Of a DNA stretch of 64,000 bases, positions 10,787 to 21,424 are shown in pieces. The notes below the pieces were generated by a model. The model ran no database searches, had not been told where the DNA came from, and worked only from the letters and a program-made list of their open reading frames with translations. The position numbers and the translations under genes are program-made. Position 1 is the first letter of the stretch, and each line of letters starts with the position of its first letter. Source of the stretch: UBA6489 sp942490775 (GTDB lineage Bacteria; Patescibacteriota; Gracilibacteria; BD1-5; UBA6164); contig CALNYL010000009.1 of assembly GCA_942490775.1 (NCBI GenBank), forward strand, positions 124,001 through 188,000, read 5' to 3'.

Positions 10787-11680
10787 ATGATTTACAATGA
10801 CTTCATTAAATTTTTAGAATCAAAAATATCTAATATTGGTGATAGAAATAAAAAAATAAATATTATAAAAGAAGAGTTACAAAAAAATATACTATATTCA
10901 ATCTATTCAAGAGAAAGTAATGTATATTTTATGTGATGAACAAACCTAAGAATTTGCTATAATTTAGACAGATTTTCAGAGGATTTAGATTTTGAGTTAG
11001 ATAAGCCAGATAAGAATTATGATATAAAAAAACTTTTAGAGCTTGTAAGTAATGATTTTAAAGAAAAAAAGTTATTTGAAATAAATATAAAGTCCTGAGA
11101 AAATAGAACGGTAAAAAAAGCTTTTATTAAGTTTCCAAATATTTTAAAAGATACAAAAATAAGTAATTTAAAAGATGAGAAAGTTAGTATAAAGCTAGAA
11201 ATAGACACAAATCCAGCATCTTGAGCTGAATATAGCAGTGAAATAGTGAAATCTGCTTTTTGAACTTTTTTACTGAAAAATCATAATATAAATACAACTT
11301 TTTCTTGAAAGATGTGAGCATTGATTTTGAGAGAATACTTTAAATGAAGGGATTACTATGATATGTATTGGTACTTAGAAAACTATTCTCACAAGGTTTT
11401 TAATCTTGAATATTTGAGTAATGTTATCAGTCAGTATAATTATAATAATGAACTAAAGGTTTCAGTTCCAGAGGATTATAAAAATGCTTTGAATATGGTT
11501 TTAGATAAGATAAAGAATACAGATTATGAAAAAGTAAAATCTGATTTGGTTAGATTTATATCTTGGGATAAAGAGCATTTAAATATATTTTTCAAAAATT
11601 ATCCTGATAAAATGTTTACAATGATAAAAAAATATTATTTGGGTCTAGAATGAAATAGAGAAGATAAATTTAGATTATAA
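10787..11680 (+). CDS. AbiEii-type nucleotidyltransferase toxin
   Basis: 297 residues. The core nucleotidyltransferase motif is clear: FMGGTNLRICYNLDRFSEDLD (the GG..LR....R.S.DLD pattern, both Gly as TGA). The later family blocks ASGAEYSS, REYFKGRDYYDMYWYL (RDxxDxYW-like) and a helical C-terminus are present too. AbiEii toxins belong to type IV toxin-antitoxin/abortive-infection systems and modify RNA with nucleotides. The antitoxin-like partner follows 174 nt downstream, the reverse of the usual antitoxin-first order, with a dispersed repeat in the gap. Confidence 0.85.
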
Positions 11681-11684
11681 AAAT

Positions 11685-11760
11685 ACCTCTATCTTGCACC
11701 ATAGACATAAGCTTCGCAAAAATTCTTTCCCCTTTCTTAGGAAAGAGGCTATAATTTATT
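11685..11760 (+). repeat. Dispersed hairpin repeat, copy 2 (GGCTACAAT family)
   Basis: CTTTCCCCTTTCTTAGG, then AAAGAGGCTATAATTT, between the AbiEii and AbiEi genes. The CCTCTATCTTGC...GCTTCG flank is shared with copy 1. Confidence 0.65.
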
Positions 11761-11771
11761 ATTTATATTAT

Positions 11772-11835
11772 TCAGCTTGTCAATAGAGGATTTTAACCCT
11801 TTGAAGATTTTATTTCAGAACAAGTTTAATGAAAA
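11772..11835 (+). repeat. Second-type repeat (CAGCTTGTCAATA...AACCCTTTGA)
   Basis: CAGCTTGTCAATAGAGGA, then TTTTAACCCTTTGA and ACAAGTTTAAT. It resembles 47717-47770 (CAGCTTGTCAATAAAGGG, TTAAAGCCCTTTGA). Both copies sit between genes; this one directly follows a GGCTACAAT-family copy. Confidence 0.5.
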
Positions 11836-11854
11836 TTATAACTAAAACTCACAT

Positions 11855-12517
11855 ATGTTTAAAAATAAAATTAATGAAATTAGAAATGTAACAGAGATTA
11901 TTGATGTAAAGGATTTGATGCAGATTACTGGGGAAAAGAATATTACCTCTAAGGTAAATTATGTAAAGTGAGTAAGTAGACTGAAAAGATGATTATATAG
12001 CTTAGGTAAAAATATTGATTATCAAAAAATCGCTAATAGTTTAGTTAATCCCTCTTATATTTCCCTTGAGACTGTTTTATCTTCATATTCAATTATTCCT
12101 GATGCTAGTGTATCATACACTTCGGTAACTACAAAAACTACAAAGTCATTTAAAAATGATTTTGGAGTTTTTTATTATTATAATGTAAAAAAGGAGTTGT
12201 ATTTTTGATATGATTATGTGGATGGAATTTTTATTGCTCAAAAAGAAAAAGCATTACTTGATTATTTTTATTTAAAATCTAAAGATTTAAAATTAACAGT
12301 TTATGATTATAAAAATATTGAGAATGGAAAGTATAGTAGTAAATGATGTAAAGGTGCTTTTAGTTGGTTTTTTGAAGAGAGATTTGAGAATTTGGATATT
12401 TTAGATTTTGAGATTTTAAAAAGTTATTCTAAAAATTTTAATAAGAAGGTTTATTATATGACCTTGCTTTTGATTTATTTTTATGAGGAGAATGAAGGGA
12501 AGTTTGAGGTTTATTAA
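11855..12517 (+). CDS. AbiEi-type antitoxin/transcriptional regulator
   Basis: 220 residues. Pattern of the AbiEi family: an N-terminal winged-helix part (VNYVKGVSRLKRGLYSLGK), then IANSLVNPSYISLETVL, SYSIIPDASVSYTSVTT and the late IAQKEKALLDYFY block (KALLDxxY). AbiEi proteins neutralise and autoregulate AbiE toxins. It follows the toxin gene, so the cassette is toxin-first here. Several Gly codons are TGA, so the pair is adapted to the host code rather than newly arrived. Confidence 0.8.
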
Positions 12518-12550
12518 GTAAAAGTACACGGAAAAAGTTTATAGACAAAG

Positions 12551-12582
12551 AAAAAACTACCAAAGATTTTGGTAGTTTTTTT
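12551..12582. terminator. Intrinsic terminator between convergent genes
   Basis: AAACTACCAAA-GA-TTTTGGTAGTTTTTTT, a strong stem with a T7 tail and an A-rich 5' side. It serves the AbiE cassette on plus and the Cys-rich gene on minus. Confidence 0.85.
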
Positions 12583-12593
12583 GTTGTTTAAAA

Positions 12594-14837
12594 CTAAACT
12601 CAGGCTCAAGCTGGTTTTCTACATTCTCAAGTATCTTTATTATATTTTTCAAACCATTTACATTTATCTGTATTCCAAGTTTCATATTTTATACATTGAT
12701 TATTAAAATTATAGTATCAAGGCTCACAAGTCTCTAAAATACAGTTATTTCAATACTTTATTCAAATTCAATTAGCTATACTACAAGTTCAACTTGAAAT
12801 AGTACTATCTACACATTTATTAAACACAAATATTTCTTCATTTCAACAAGTTTGTTCTCTTATTTTTTCACACTTTAATCAATCATATGATTGATATCAT
12901 AAATTACATTCTTTAGCATAACATTGTGTATATTGTTCATTTTGTACCGATTTTAAACCATAACCATTTGCTACATAACAGTCTGTTAAGTATTCAACAC
13001 ATTGTCAGTTTACTGTTGCATATCCATCCTGACAAGTTTCAATTATACAAGTTTCTTTTTCTGTTGGTTTTACACTATCTGATCTTATTTCACAATCTGG
13101 CTTTTTTTCTACTGTTCTTGTTTTTGTTCAATTTATACATTCTGACCGAGATCAAATTTTCCGATCTCTAATACTATTAGCACAAGTTCTTTTTAATCAT
13201 CTTCATTTTATATTTATCTTTGTAAATTGAATATCAGCATTAGTATTTATACCAAAATAATGATCTATACTTGATTCTGTTTGTGGTTCAAATCTAAGTG
13301 TTAAATTACAATTTTCTCATTTTTTTAATGATTTTAAAACACAATCATTGTAAACAAGTTTAAAGTCTCATGAATTAGGTAAAGAATATCAAGAAACTTT
13401 TAATTCTCATCATCAGATATTTTTTATAGTAAATTTTTCATCTTTATATTTTGCTATTTCTACATCTCAGAAGTCATATTCTGTTGGAGATACTGATACA
13501 CTTGGAATTTTAGGTATAAGTTCACACTCTGTAGCTGACTTTTTTTGATATCAATCATTACAGCTTGTAACAACACATTGTCACCAACTTCAATTATCCC
13601 AAACGGTATTTCATTTTCAATTTACAATAAAACAATCTTTTTTATTATAAACACATTCTTTATTTTCTTCATGATAATAACTAGCACAACTTAATGGTCT
13701 TTCTTGACATTTTCAATCTTTTAAAATTTCTCAAATTTCACACTTATTTATAATAATTTTTAATTTTCATGTAGAGTATATTTTTCAATCTGATCAATAA
13801 ACTTTTCATTCTATTGTATTTTCTCAAGCCTTAAATTGAAATCTATTGATTTTTCAATCAACATCTGTTAAGTGTCAATATCAAATATTTTTAAATGAGT
13901 AGTATCTTTCTTCTGCTTGATAATTTGCAGCTTTATCATTTGAATCATATTTATTCCAAAGTTCTCAATTTAAATATAATTCTACTTTTTTTACCTTATT
14001 TCAAGTGCTTCTACTTGAATAAATCCGTATAGTTAAAGATTCTCAATAATTTTTTGTAATTGTTGTTTTTGATTTTCAATCTTTTTTATTTGTAAAGAAA
14101 ATATAATCACTAGTTTTTCCTACACATTGGTTGTTTATATTTGCATATCAAGATTTACATGTTTTTACATTACAAGTTCAGTTTCAAACTTTTTCTCAAG
14201 TTCAGTTTTTGATGGTGCAAGGTTGTGGGGGTTCTATTTTTTTAAAATCTTCTGCTATACATTTCCAGTCTTCTAGTACATATCATTCATAACAGTTTTG
14301 ATAAATACAGTCTATCCGTTTTCAATCTTTCCAATATGTGATTCCTTCTCATTTTTCATCTTTACAAGTTGTTTCGTTAATTGCACAATGTCTATAAATA
14401 ACCATATTTCTTTCTTCATCAAATTTTGCTGGTTCCTCATGTTCTCACTCTTCACAATCAAGTTCATAAAAATCTTCTATAAACTCTTCTTTTGTTTGAG
14501 ATTTTTTTTCATTCCGATAATCTATTTTTTCTTGAGCCTTTTCCCTTAAATAAGATAATAACTTTTCTCAAACAACTCAATATTTTTCTTTAACAATATC
14601 TTTTATTCAATCAATTTTATTTCTTAATTCAATAAAGGTTTTTACAATATCTGCTCATTTCTCAATAGCTTTTCTTTCAATATTCTCTATAATTTTGTCA
14701 GCTTGTCTTTTCATAGAAGAGCTTATATCTTCTACTTTATTTCTTACATCATTCTTTATATTAGCATTTACAATTATATTAAAATTGTTTGTTACTATAA
14801 AAACAAGTAACAGAAATATAGTTAAAAATTTTTTCAT
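12594..14837 (-). CDS. Large Cys-rich secreted protein with a choice-of-anchor-D-like domain
   Basis: 747 residues. Signal peptide at 1-27 (MKKFLTIFLLLVFIVTNNFN). A helical stretch to ~110 follows, then repeated Cys motifs of the form C..GY....C (CKSGYANINNQC, CNDGYQKKSATEC, CEPGYYNFNNQC), reminiscent of EGF-like or furin-like repeats, with most Gly as TGA. Around residues 440-540 is an ASPM/Hydin-type Ig-like domain (VSPTEYDFGDVEIAKYKDEK; LRFEPQT). Likely a surface-exposed, disulfide-rich adhesin or envelope protein. Function inferred from architecture only. Confidence 0.75.
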
Positions 14838-14865
14838 AAACAAAAAAAATTAGGAAATAAAAATT

Positions 14866-15414
14866 TTAAGAATAAACTAGTTGTTTAAATTCTTCTGTGT
14901 CTTTGATTTGATTACAAATTCATTCTTCTTTAAGAATTTCTTTGAAGCTAGGAACACAATTTACTGCTATCCTTAAATTTTCTAATGCTTTTTTCTTATC
15001 TCATATATTTGAATAAGAAATTCAAAGATAAAGCCGAGTAGAATAAAAATGACTATTTTCTCTTATTGGTTCAATTTGACCAGCAACTTTCTCAAGATCT
15101 GTAATACACATTCTATTATTCATTAGAGAAAAATGACTATTTCATCTAGAATGATATAAATAAATTTTATCAGGATTTTGTATAATTCATGTTGTTAAAA
15201 TTTCAATCGCTTCTAAGTGCTTTCATATTTTCTGTAAAGATTCAGGATAACATATATAAAATACAATATCTTGATTTTCTTTATTTTTAGCCTGAGAATA
15301 CATTTTGACAGCATTTGTATAATCTCATTTATAATGATAAGAATGTCATAAAGTAACTGGATAAAGACAAGAATTTAATGTTTCAATAAATAAATCAACA
15401 TTATCTTTACTCAA
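14866..15414 (-). CDS. TPR-like protein, 182 residues
   Basis: Two to three tetratricopeptide-like helical pairs: YHYKGDYTNAVKMYSQA, GKHLEAIEILTTGIIQNPDK, YLGISYSNIGDKKKALENLR. TGA supplies the small residue at canonical TPR position 8 in several. The start is a TTG at 15414, because an in-frame TAA lies two codons upstream; an ATG 24 nt further up is cut off by that TAA. Soluble. It sits between the Cys-rich secreted protein and the 503-residue helical protein, all on minus. Confidence 0.6.
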
Positions 15415-15474
15415 GTTTTATTTTTTTTTATAAATCATATTTTTAATTTTTTAGTTCTTGATATTTTATTATCT

Positions 15475-15730
15475 TTACCTTTGATACATTTTTATGGTAA
15501 TAAAACTAATTACAATATAAAGAAGATTATAAAAGTAATTATAAAAGAAGGTATAAATAAAATAACCAAGAAATATGAAAAATACCAATGTTATAAATAC
15601 AAAAACAATTGTATATCTAATAATTTATTCAAATAATAGAAAGTTACTGATTCAATAGTTCTATTCCCATAGCAACTTCTCATTTTCAAATTAATATTTT
15701 TTCTTTTACTCTTTTAAATCTTTTAAGCAT
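15475..15730 (-). pseudogene. Small membrane protein gene, probably frameshifted
   Basis: An ATG at 15730 overlaps the TAA of the upstream 503-residue gene (TAATG, a coupling arrangement). It opens MLKRFKRVKEKILIGKGEV but stops after 28 codons. A different frame (15624-15475) then encodes a clearly hydrophobic stretch, VFVFITLVFFIFLGYFIYTF, ending KMYQR. Read together they look like one small membrane protein broken by a frameshift. The alternative is a 28-residue peptide followed by noncoding DNA. Confidence 0.35.
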
Positions 15731-17241
15731 TACCTAATCCTTCTAATATACTTTTTATCTAATTGCTTTCTAAAATTTTTAATTTCTAAAAATCTATTTT
15801 CAATATCAATTAAAAATTTTTGTATTTCTTCAAAACTAAAATAATCCCACTTTATATAGTTTTCATTTATTATCTTCACATTTAATCTTTTCTCATAATC
15901 TTTTACTATTTCTAAAATTTCATTTTTAGCCTCTTCATGTTCAATATTTATATTTTTTAACTCTTTAATTTTTTGTAAAAAATTTCTTTGAGCCTCTTTT
16001 TCTAAATTATTAAATTGTTTTATAGTAAGTTCCTCTTCTACTCAATTCTCTAAATTAAAAAGCCTTCTTCTATTAAACTCATCAATAACCCTTTTAGAAT
16101 CAAAAAAAGTGTTTTTTTCAACATCCTTTTTTAGAGGTTCCAAAACTAATACTACTCTATCATCCTTTGAATTATTAGTACTCAATGTTTCTTTTGCTGC
16201 TTTTACATAACTATTTCTAATTTCACTAAGAAAAGTTTTATAAGTCTTTTTTCATTTAAACTCCCCTTTATCATATAAACTAGCAATTCTTGGAAAATAC
16301 ATATTTTCACTTTCAAAAAGATCTCATAATAAATTTAAAGCTTCCATATCATTATTTTCAATAGCATAAACCCTAGAAGCCATTAACCCTCATTCTAAAG
16401 CATAATGTCTATCATTATCATTTAAAACAACTTTTGAATAATCAAAAGCCATCAAACCATACTTTAAAGACTTATCCAATTTATCAGAAGCATAAAAAAT
16501 CTGACTAGCAAGATAACAAGCTTTTAACTTAACCTGCAAAGCAAAATCATTATTTTTCTCTTCCGCTTCTGCATATGTAACAGCCTTTTCTATATACTCC
16601 TCTGCTTTTTCTAAATTATAAATTCATTCATAAGGAGCATTAAAATAAACCTGAGCAATACTTAAAAGTACAAAATAATCTGTTTTCTCTCTATTCTCAG
16701 CTTCTAAAAAAGCATTTAAAGAATCTTGAAACAAAAACTCTTTTTCTGGATTATCAATAGCATTGCGATAATGTTTTACTCAAAGTCAAATATAATACTT
16801 TCTCTCTTTTTGAAAATCTGGAATTTCAAGTTTCCTAGAAATCTCTTCTAATAAATTATTAGTTTCTCATTGTTTCTCTATAAGAAAAGAAAATCACTGA
16901 CCTAACAATGCTCATATTTGAAGTAAATTTGCATTTACAGATCATAACTGATTATTTATATTCTGAACTCAAGAATTAAGACTCGATAAAGATCCTTGTA
17001 TAGATCAAAGCTGTCAACTAATCCCATCCATTGAACCTACAATACTTGCCGTCTGCTGACTCAATGCAAACATTTGTTCTTGATGAATTTGATCATTTTG
17101 TTTTATTTGTTGTTTGTGCCTTTTAGCTTCTTTTTGATCAAATAATTTTCTTTGATTAAATTCTAAATACTCTTTATTTCAACTTGTTCATTGTTCGCAT
17201 TTTATAAAATCTGGATCTGGAAAAAATATACCTTTTGCCAT
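15730..17241 (-). CDS. Uncharacterised helical/TPR-like protein, 503 residues
   Basis: Starts MAKGIFFPDPDFIKCEQ. Residues ~40-65 are Gln/Lys-rich (KRHKQQIKQNDQIHQEQM). Residues ~75-140 form an amphipathic coiled coil (SMDGISGQLGSIQGSLSSLN; NNQLGSVNANLLQIGALLGQ). From ~160, TPR-like helices start (NAIDNPEKEFLFQDSLNAFL; LSIAQVYFNAPYEGIYNLEK). The C-terminus is a long charged coiled coil ending KKYIRRIR. The coiled coil followed by a tetratricopeptide-like body recurs in unassigned bacterial accessory proteins; the function is unknown. It is 22 nt downstream of the 330-residue membrane protein gene, so an operon is likely. Confidence 0.7.
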
Positions 17242-17263
17242 GGTTTTAAAAATTAAAAAATAA

Positions 17264-18256
17264 CTATTTTACATCTCAGTTACCACTATTCTTATATAAA
17301 GACCTTATTTTTTCTGGAAAAATATTTATATCAGAAATAATTGATTTAAATATAATTGTGTTTAAAAGAAACAGAACAATTTTATTAACTAAATAAGTAA
17401 TAATATCTTGTATCAAATCAACAACTTTATCTACAAATTTTAAAAATTTATCAGATCCTCATTTACTTGAATACTCAAGCAGTAAACCAATAGCTGATCA
17501 AAAAGCACTTATGATAAAACCTGATACAAGCAATAATAAAACTAAAATGATTTTATAAAATACAAAAAGGAAAATATATATAATTTTTCTTATACTAAAA
17601 TAAGAGCTTCTCTCTTTTTTATAATTTTCTAATAAAAAGAAATGAGGAATATATCATCATTTAATTATATTTTTTTCATCTAAAATATTCCAAGACTTAT
17701 CAACATATATATATTTTCATTTTTCATTAAGATTTAAGTAAGATAAATCAAAAACAAACTCTAAAAAATTATCCAAATCTTTTTTTAAATCTGATTTAGA
17801 TAATTTTTCATCATTATCAATAAAATCAGACATAATAGATATAGGACTAATCAAAACATTTTCAAAGATATCTTTATTGTTTTCTAAATTATCATTAGAT
17901 AAAGACATTCAATAGTTCAATGCTATAAATATAAAAACAACATAAAGATTAGAAAAAATTAATCCATCTTTTTCATTTGATATAAAAAAATCTGGAGAAA
18001 AAGAAGATATTAATTCAAAAGATTCTTTATATTTTCCAAAAGTTAAATATTGTTTTATTAAGAAAACTTTATAATCATAAATTGATCATTCGCCTGAAAA
18101 AACTTTCATAGCATCAAGAATAGCCACTCTTTTGAAGAAAAATAATCTAGATTTATATTTTTTTTCAAGTAAATCCAATTTTGATAATAATTCTTCTGAT
18201 GATGAATTAATATCAAATCAAAACTTTTTATAGTAATCTGGGTTAAAATATAACAT
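17264..18256 (-). CDS. Uncharacterised membrane protein, 330 residues
   Basis: N-terminal 220 residues soluble and helical (FGFDINSSSEELLSKLDLLE; VFLIKQYLTFGKYKESFELI). Then come hydrophobic stretches (YIFLFVFYKIILVLLLLVSG; SAFGSAIGLLLEY; YLVNKIVLFLLNTIIF). The cytosolic N-terminus has a short TPR-like repeat. No family recognised. It precedes the 503-residue protein by 22 nt and follows the 75-residue Ig-like gene by 60 nt, so it is the second gene of a candidate three- to five-gene unit on minus. Confidence 0.65.
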
Positions 18257-18316
18257 AATCAATAAATTAAAAATAAAATAAGAACTAAAAGCTTATACTA
18301 ATTTAACCTAAAAAAA

Positions 18317-18544
18317 TTATAAATTAACCACAAAATCTCAAGGAGCCTGAACTCTTGCCTTATCTAATCAAGATACTAATATTTTTGCTGCTCCTTTTTC
18401 ATTGTGTTCTATTACAACTTTTCAATTACGATCTGTTTTCTTACCATAAACTTTTCATGTAATACTAAGAAAAGTTAAAGTTACTTGTTTATCCATTGCT
18501 GGTCTTCAGTCAGACTTTCTGACATATATTTGTGTTACAAACAT
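18317..18544 (-). CDS. Small beta-rich protein (carboxypeptidase-regulatory-like), 75 residues
   Basis: MFVTQIYVRKSDGRPAMDKQ, VTLTFLSITGKVYG, KKTDRNGKVVIEHNEKGAAK, ending VQAPGDFVVNL. The pattern of a 'D-G-R-P' turn, a variable strand, then 'T-D-x-N-G' is that of small Ig-like carboxypeptidase-regulatory domains. No signal peptide. Probably the first gene of the minus-strand unit 18544-14866. Function unknown. Confidence 0.55.
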
Positions 18545-18787
18545 AATTATAAAGATTAAAAAAATAAAACAAAAAAGGACAACCTATGAAGTCCAATGAT
18601 GTTCGCCAAAACAATCTACTACCCAAAATCCAAAATAAGACAAAGGACAAGACAACATAAGTTGCCCTCTACTACCTTATTTCAGATTAAACTTTAAATA
18701 TTAGATTATTTTGGCAATTAAAATATACTCTAAAACCATTTTTTTGCAAAAAATAAAATCTCATTAAATATAATGAGATTTTGTTTT
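18545..18787 (-). other. Non-coding stretch, less AT-rich than its surroundings; possible leader or small RNA
   Basis: 243 nt without a gene. 18570-18685 has an unusually high share of C on plus (G on minus) for this genome. On the minus-strand RNA it can form GGCAAC/GTTGTC and GGAC/GTCC hairpins. It lies directly upstream of the 75-residue gene and downstream of a terminator, so it may be a structured 5' leader. I recognise no known RNA family. Confidence 0.35.
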
Positions 18788-18789
18788 TT
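18754..18789. terminator. Bidirectional intrinsic terminator
   Basis: AAAATCTCATTA-AATA-TAATGAGATTTT flanked by A and T runs. It lies at the 3' end of the zinc-ribbon gene on minus. Confidence 0.85.
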
Positions 18790-19105
18790 AATCCTGTAAA
18801 CTAGCTATTGCTTCTTGAAATTCTTCATCTGTAGCTTGTTCTCATATTAAACATTCTGATTCATGTCAGTCCCAAAAACATAGATTGCACATATTTCTTC
18901 TTACTATCTTTTCTGCTAGTTCTCTATCTGCTCATGGTACAGATTCTTCAAAAAAATCTACTCATCATTCAAAAATTTCTTCACAAGTTTTTACAGTTTT
19001 ATCTTCATTTATACAGAAAAAACAAACTGGTCATTGCTTTATTTCAGTTCAAATATCTTCTTTGTTATCTAGTGGCATTCAACACATTATACAATAATCT
19101 TCCAT
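18788..19105 (-). CDS. Putative zinc-ribbon domain protein, 105 residues
   Basis: MEDYCIMCGMPLDNKEDIGT, QGPVCFFCINEDKTV, then an acidic middle (CEEIFEGGVDFFEESV) and MCNLCFWDGHESEC. Two CxxC pairs at the N-terminus match the small zinc-ribbon family that carries 'CGMPL' and 'YC.yC...DG'. A second CxxC...C cluster near the C-terminus is extra. Several Gly are TGA. Role unknown; probably a single-domain metal-binding protein in the cytosol. Confidence 0.7.
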
Positions 19106-19130
19106 ATTTTTTGTTATAATAATATAAAAA

Positions 19131-19180
19131 TGTAGCCTCTTTCCCTTATATAAGGGAAAGAATTCCAGTTAGGGGTATTT
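19131..19180 (-). repeat. Dispersed hairpin repeat, copy 3 (GGCTACAAT family)
   Basis: On minus: GAATTCTTTCCCTTATATAA, then GGGAAAGAGGCTACATTT. This is the cleanest copy: a perfect CTTTCCCTTATA/TATAAGGGAAAG palindrome. Between SIMPL and the zinc-ribbon gene. Confidence 0.75.
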
Positions 19181-19258
19181 AAGTACATACATAATTATTG
19201 AGATTCTATTTATTATGTTGTAATTGTAAAAACTTTTATAAAAAAACTGTAGATATTA

Positions 19259-20038
19259 CTATTTAGTTTCAAAAACTACATTAATATTAGCAATAACTTC
19301 TAACTCTCAAGAAGGAAGAGAAGAATCTCATCAAATTCAAGAATTATCCTCTTCAAAAACTGCAAAATTAAGTTGACTTGAATAAGGGCTATAATAATTT
19401 ACAGATGACTCTGAAATTGTTATAGGTTTAAGTAATTGTAATTCTCATAGCTCAGCTAATTCTGTAGCCTTTTGTTTAGCTTTTTCAAAAGCTTGAGCCC
19501 TAGCTTTAGTAAATAATTCTTTTTTATCATCAATATCAAATTGAATAGAGTTTAGTTCTATTCAATTTATTTCTCAAAGTGAGTCTAGAATATTTACTAC
19601 TTTGGTTTTATCTGTATTTATATCAGATATTTTTATATTTAAATCCTGTTTCACTCTTTGTCATACTATTTTTTTTCATCATTCTCTAAGCCATTCATAT
19701 TCAGGTTTTATTGATAAATTGTTTGTTTGTATATCATTTTCTGGAATATTATATTCTTTTAAAATAGCTAATACCTCTTCTAGTTTTTTATTAGTATTTT
19801 CTTGAGCTATTTTGGTTGTATTCGCTAACTCTGATATTCATACTTTTATTCTTACTATATCTGGTACTGACATAACTTTTCATTCTCAAGATACTGAAAC
19901 TGTTCTTTTATCTTTTGTTTCAGTAATTTTATCTTTATTTTCTATAGAAATACCTGTATTTTTTATATTTAAAGATACTCAAAATATAGTTCAACATACT
20001 ATTAAAGTAGCTAATATTATAACAATTTCTTTTTTCAT
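19259..20038 (-). CDS. SIMPL domain (DUF541) protein, exported
   Basis: 259 residues. N-terminal membrane anchor/signal (IVIILATLIVCGTIFGVSL), then the SIMPL opening RTVSVSGEGKVMSVPDIVRI with both Gly as TGA, the middle NLSIKPEYEW, and AFEKAKQKATELAELGEL, the typical 'A...A...KA..LA...G' block near the end. SIMPL proteins are periplasmic or membrane-anchored with poorly defined roles in stress or conjugation-related complexes. Single-gene unit followed by a GGCTACAAT repeat. Confidence 0.85.
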
Positions 20039-20129
20039 AATAGGAGTGTTTTAGGATAATTAAATAACTGCTTTATATAACTGTAACTCCTTTTTTCTGA
20101 GAAGGTTAGTGGATCAAGGATTAGGTTTT

Positions 20130-21404
20130 CTATTTTTTTAATAGGTTCATTTTGTTGTAGCTCAAAAAAATGAATCAAGATTCTATAAGTAATATTACTC
20201 ATAAATTTAGTATATCAAAACTATTTAAAAAGAAAAAATAAAATATTCAATATATATTGACAAAATATGCTATAATATGGTAAAAATAATAAGAAAAAAT
20301 ATATTTTAATTTGAAAAAATATGTATAAAATATAATAAAAAAAGAAATTCCAAATGATAGTGATAAAAATATAGCATTTTTATTTTCTCAGATATAAAAA
20401 TATTCAAAAAAGTAAAAGTATACTAGAAATATAATATCAAAGAAAACAAAAAATAGAGAGACATAGTTTTCAAACTTTTTGTGAAAAATAAAGTTAAATA
20501 CTACTCAATATACTAAAACTAGTGATATAATTATGCTAAAATCATTTCTTAAAATATATAAAACTCAGAAAAAGGATGATATATATATTGAAAATAATCA
20601 TAAATATTTGAGTGTGGTTTTGTTTCAATCAAAAAATTTTAGTTTTATAAGACTGTAAAATATAATAACTGAAAATATAAATCAATTTAGTGAAATAATA
20701 AAAAGGAAATTATTAGCTATATAATCTAAATAATTTATATAAAAAGAGAATAATACGAAAAAATATACAAAGAAGTAAGAAATTAGGGTTTTGTCTTTTT
20801 TTTCTTGATTTGGTAAAAACTTTGCTCAAGAAAGTGTTAAAATAAAAAAACTTAATATAAATAGACAATTTATAAAATCTACTAATCAAATAAAATCATT
20901 TCAACTAATTATTACATAGAGATAAAAAAATATATATAAAACTGAAAAAATTATTGTATTAACTTTTACCAAATCTTTTAGTATATAAAACCTATTTGTT
21001 ATAAAAAATAACACAAAAATTATTACATTTACTATTAGTATGAAATATGAGATACTAAATACATTGTAGCTTTTAAATATTAAATAAATTGATAAATAGA
21101 ATAGTATGAATCATAAATAATATAAGTATTTTTGAAAAAAAGTTTTTGTATAACTCCATAGTTTTTTATAGTTTATACTACTAACTTCTCAGGAGAAAAT
21201 TCTAAATTTAGAAAAATAAAATAGTAATCAAAGTCATAATAATAAAAAAACTATTGTTTCTATCATTATATTTCATGAAAAAGAATCTAGTTCATAATTT
21301 ACTATTAATTTACCTCAAAAAAGCTTTTCTCAATTAGATAATAGAAAAAAACAATAAAAAATAAATGAAAAAATTCATGAAACAATAAGTAATAGGAATC
21401 ACAT
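20130..21404 (-). CDS. Polytopic membrane protein (C-terminal half of a split gene?)
   Basis: 424 residues from the ATG at 21404, starting MGFLLLIVSGIFSFIFYCFF and ending YNKMNLLKK. About ten to twelve membrane helices rich in Phe, Ile, Leu and Tyr with short polar loops; TGA supplies several Gly. The same frame is open upstream of this ATG through ILNSKFLTIRENS, overlapping the end of the upstream gene in another frame. So it may be the continuation of that gene after a -1 shift at a T6 run near 21467. No family recognised. Confidence 0.6.
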
Positions 21405-21424
21405 AAAAGAATTTTCTCTAATTG

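Noticed and set aside
18565..18690. tmRNA, SRP RNA or RNase P RNA
   Set aside because: No tRNA-like end, no SRP GGAA tetraloop context and no RNase P conserved blocks could be found.
20256..20280. Promoter TTGACA...TATAAT
   Set aside because: The two boxes are only 6-7 nt apart and lie inside the 3' coding part of a minus-strand gene.
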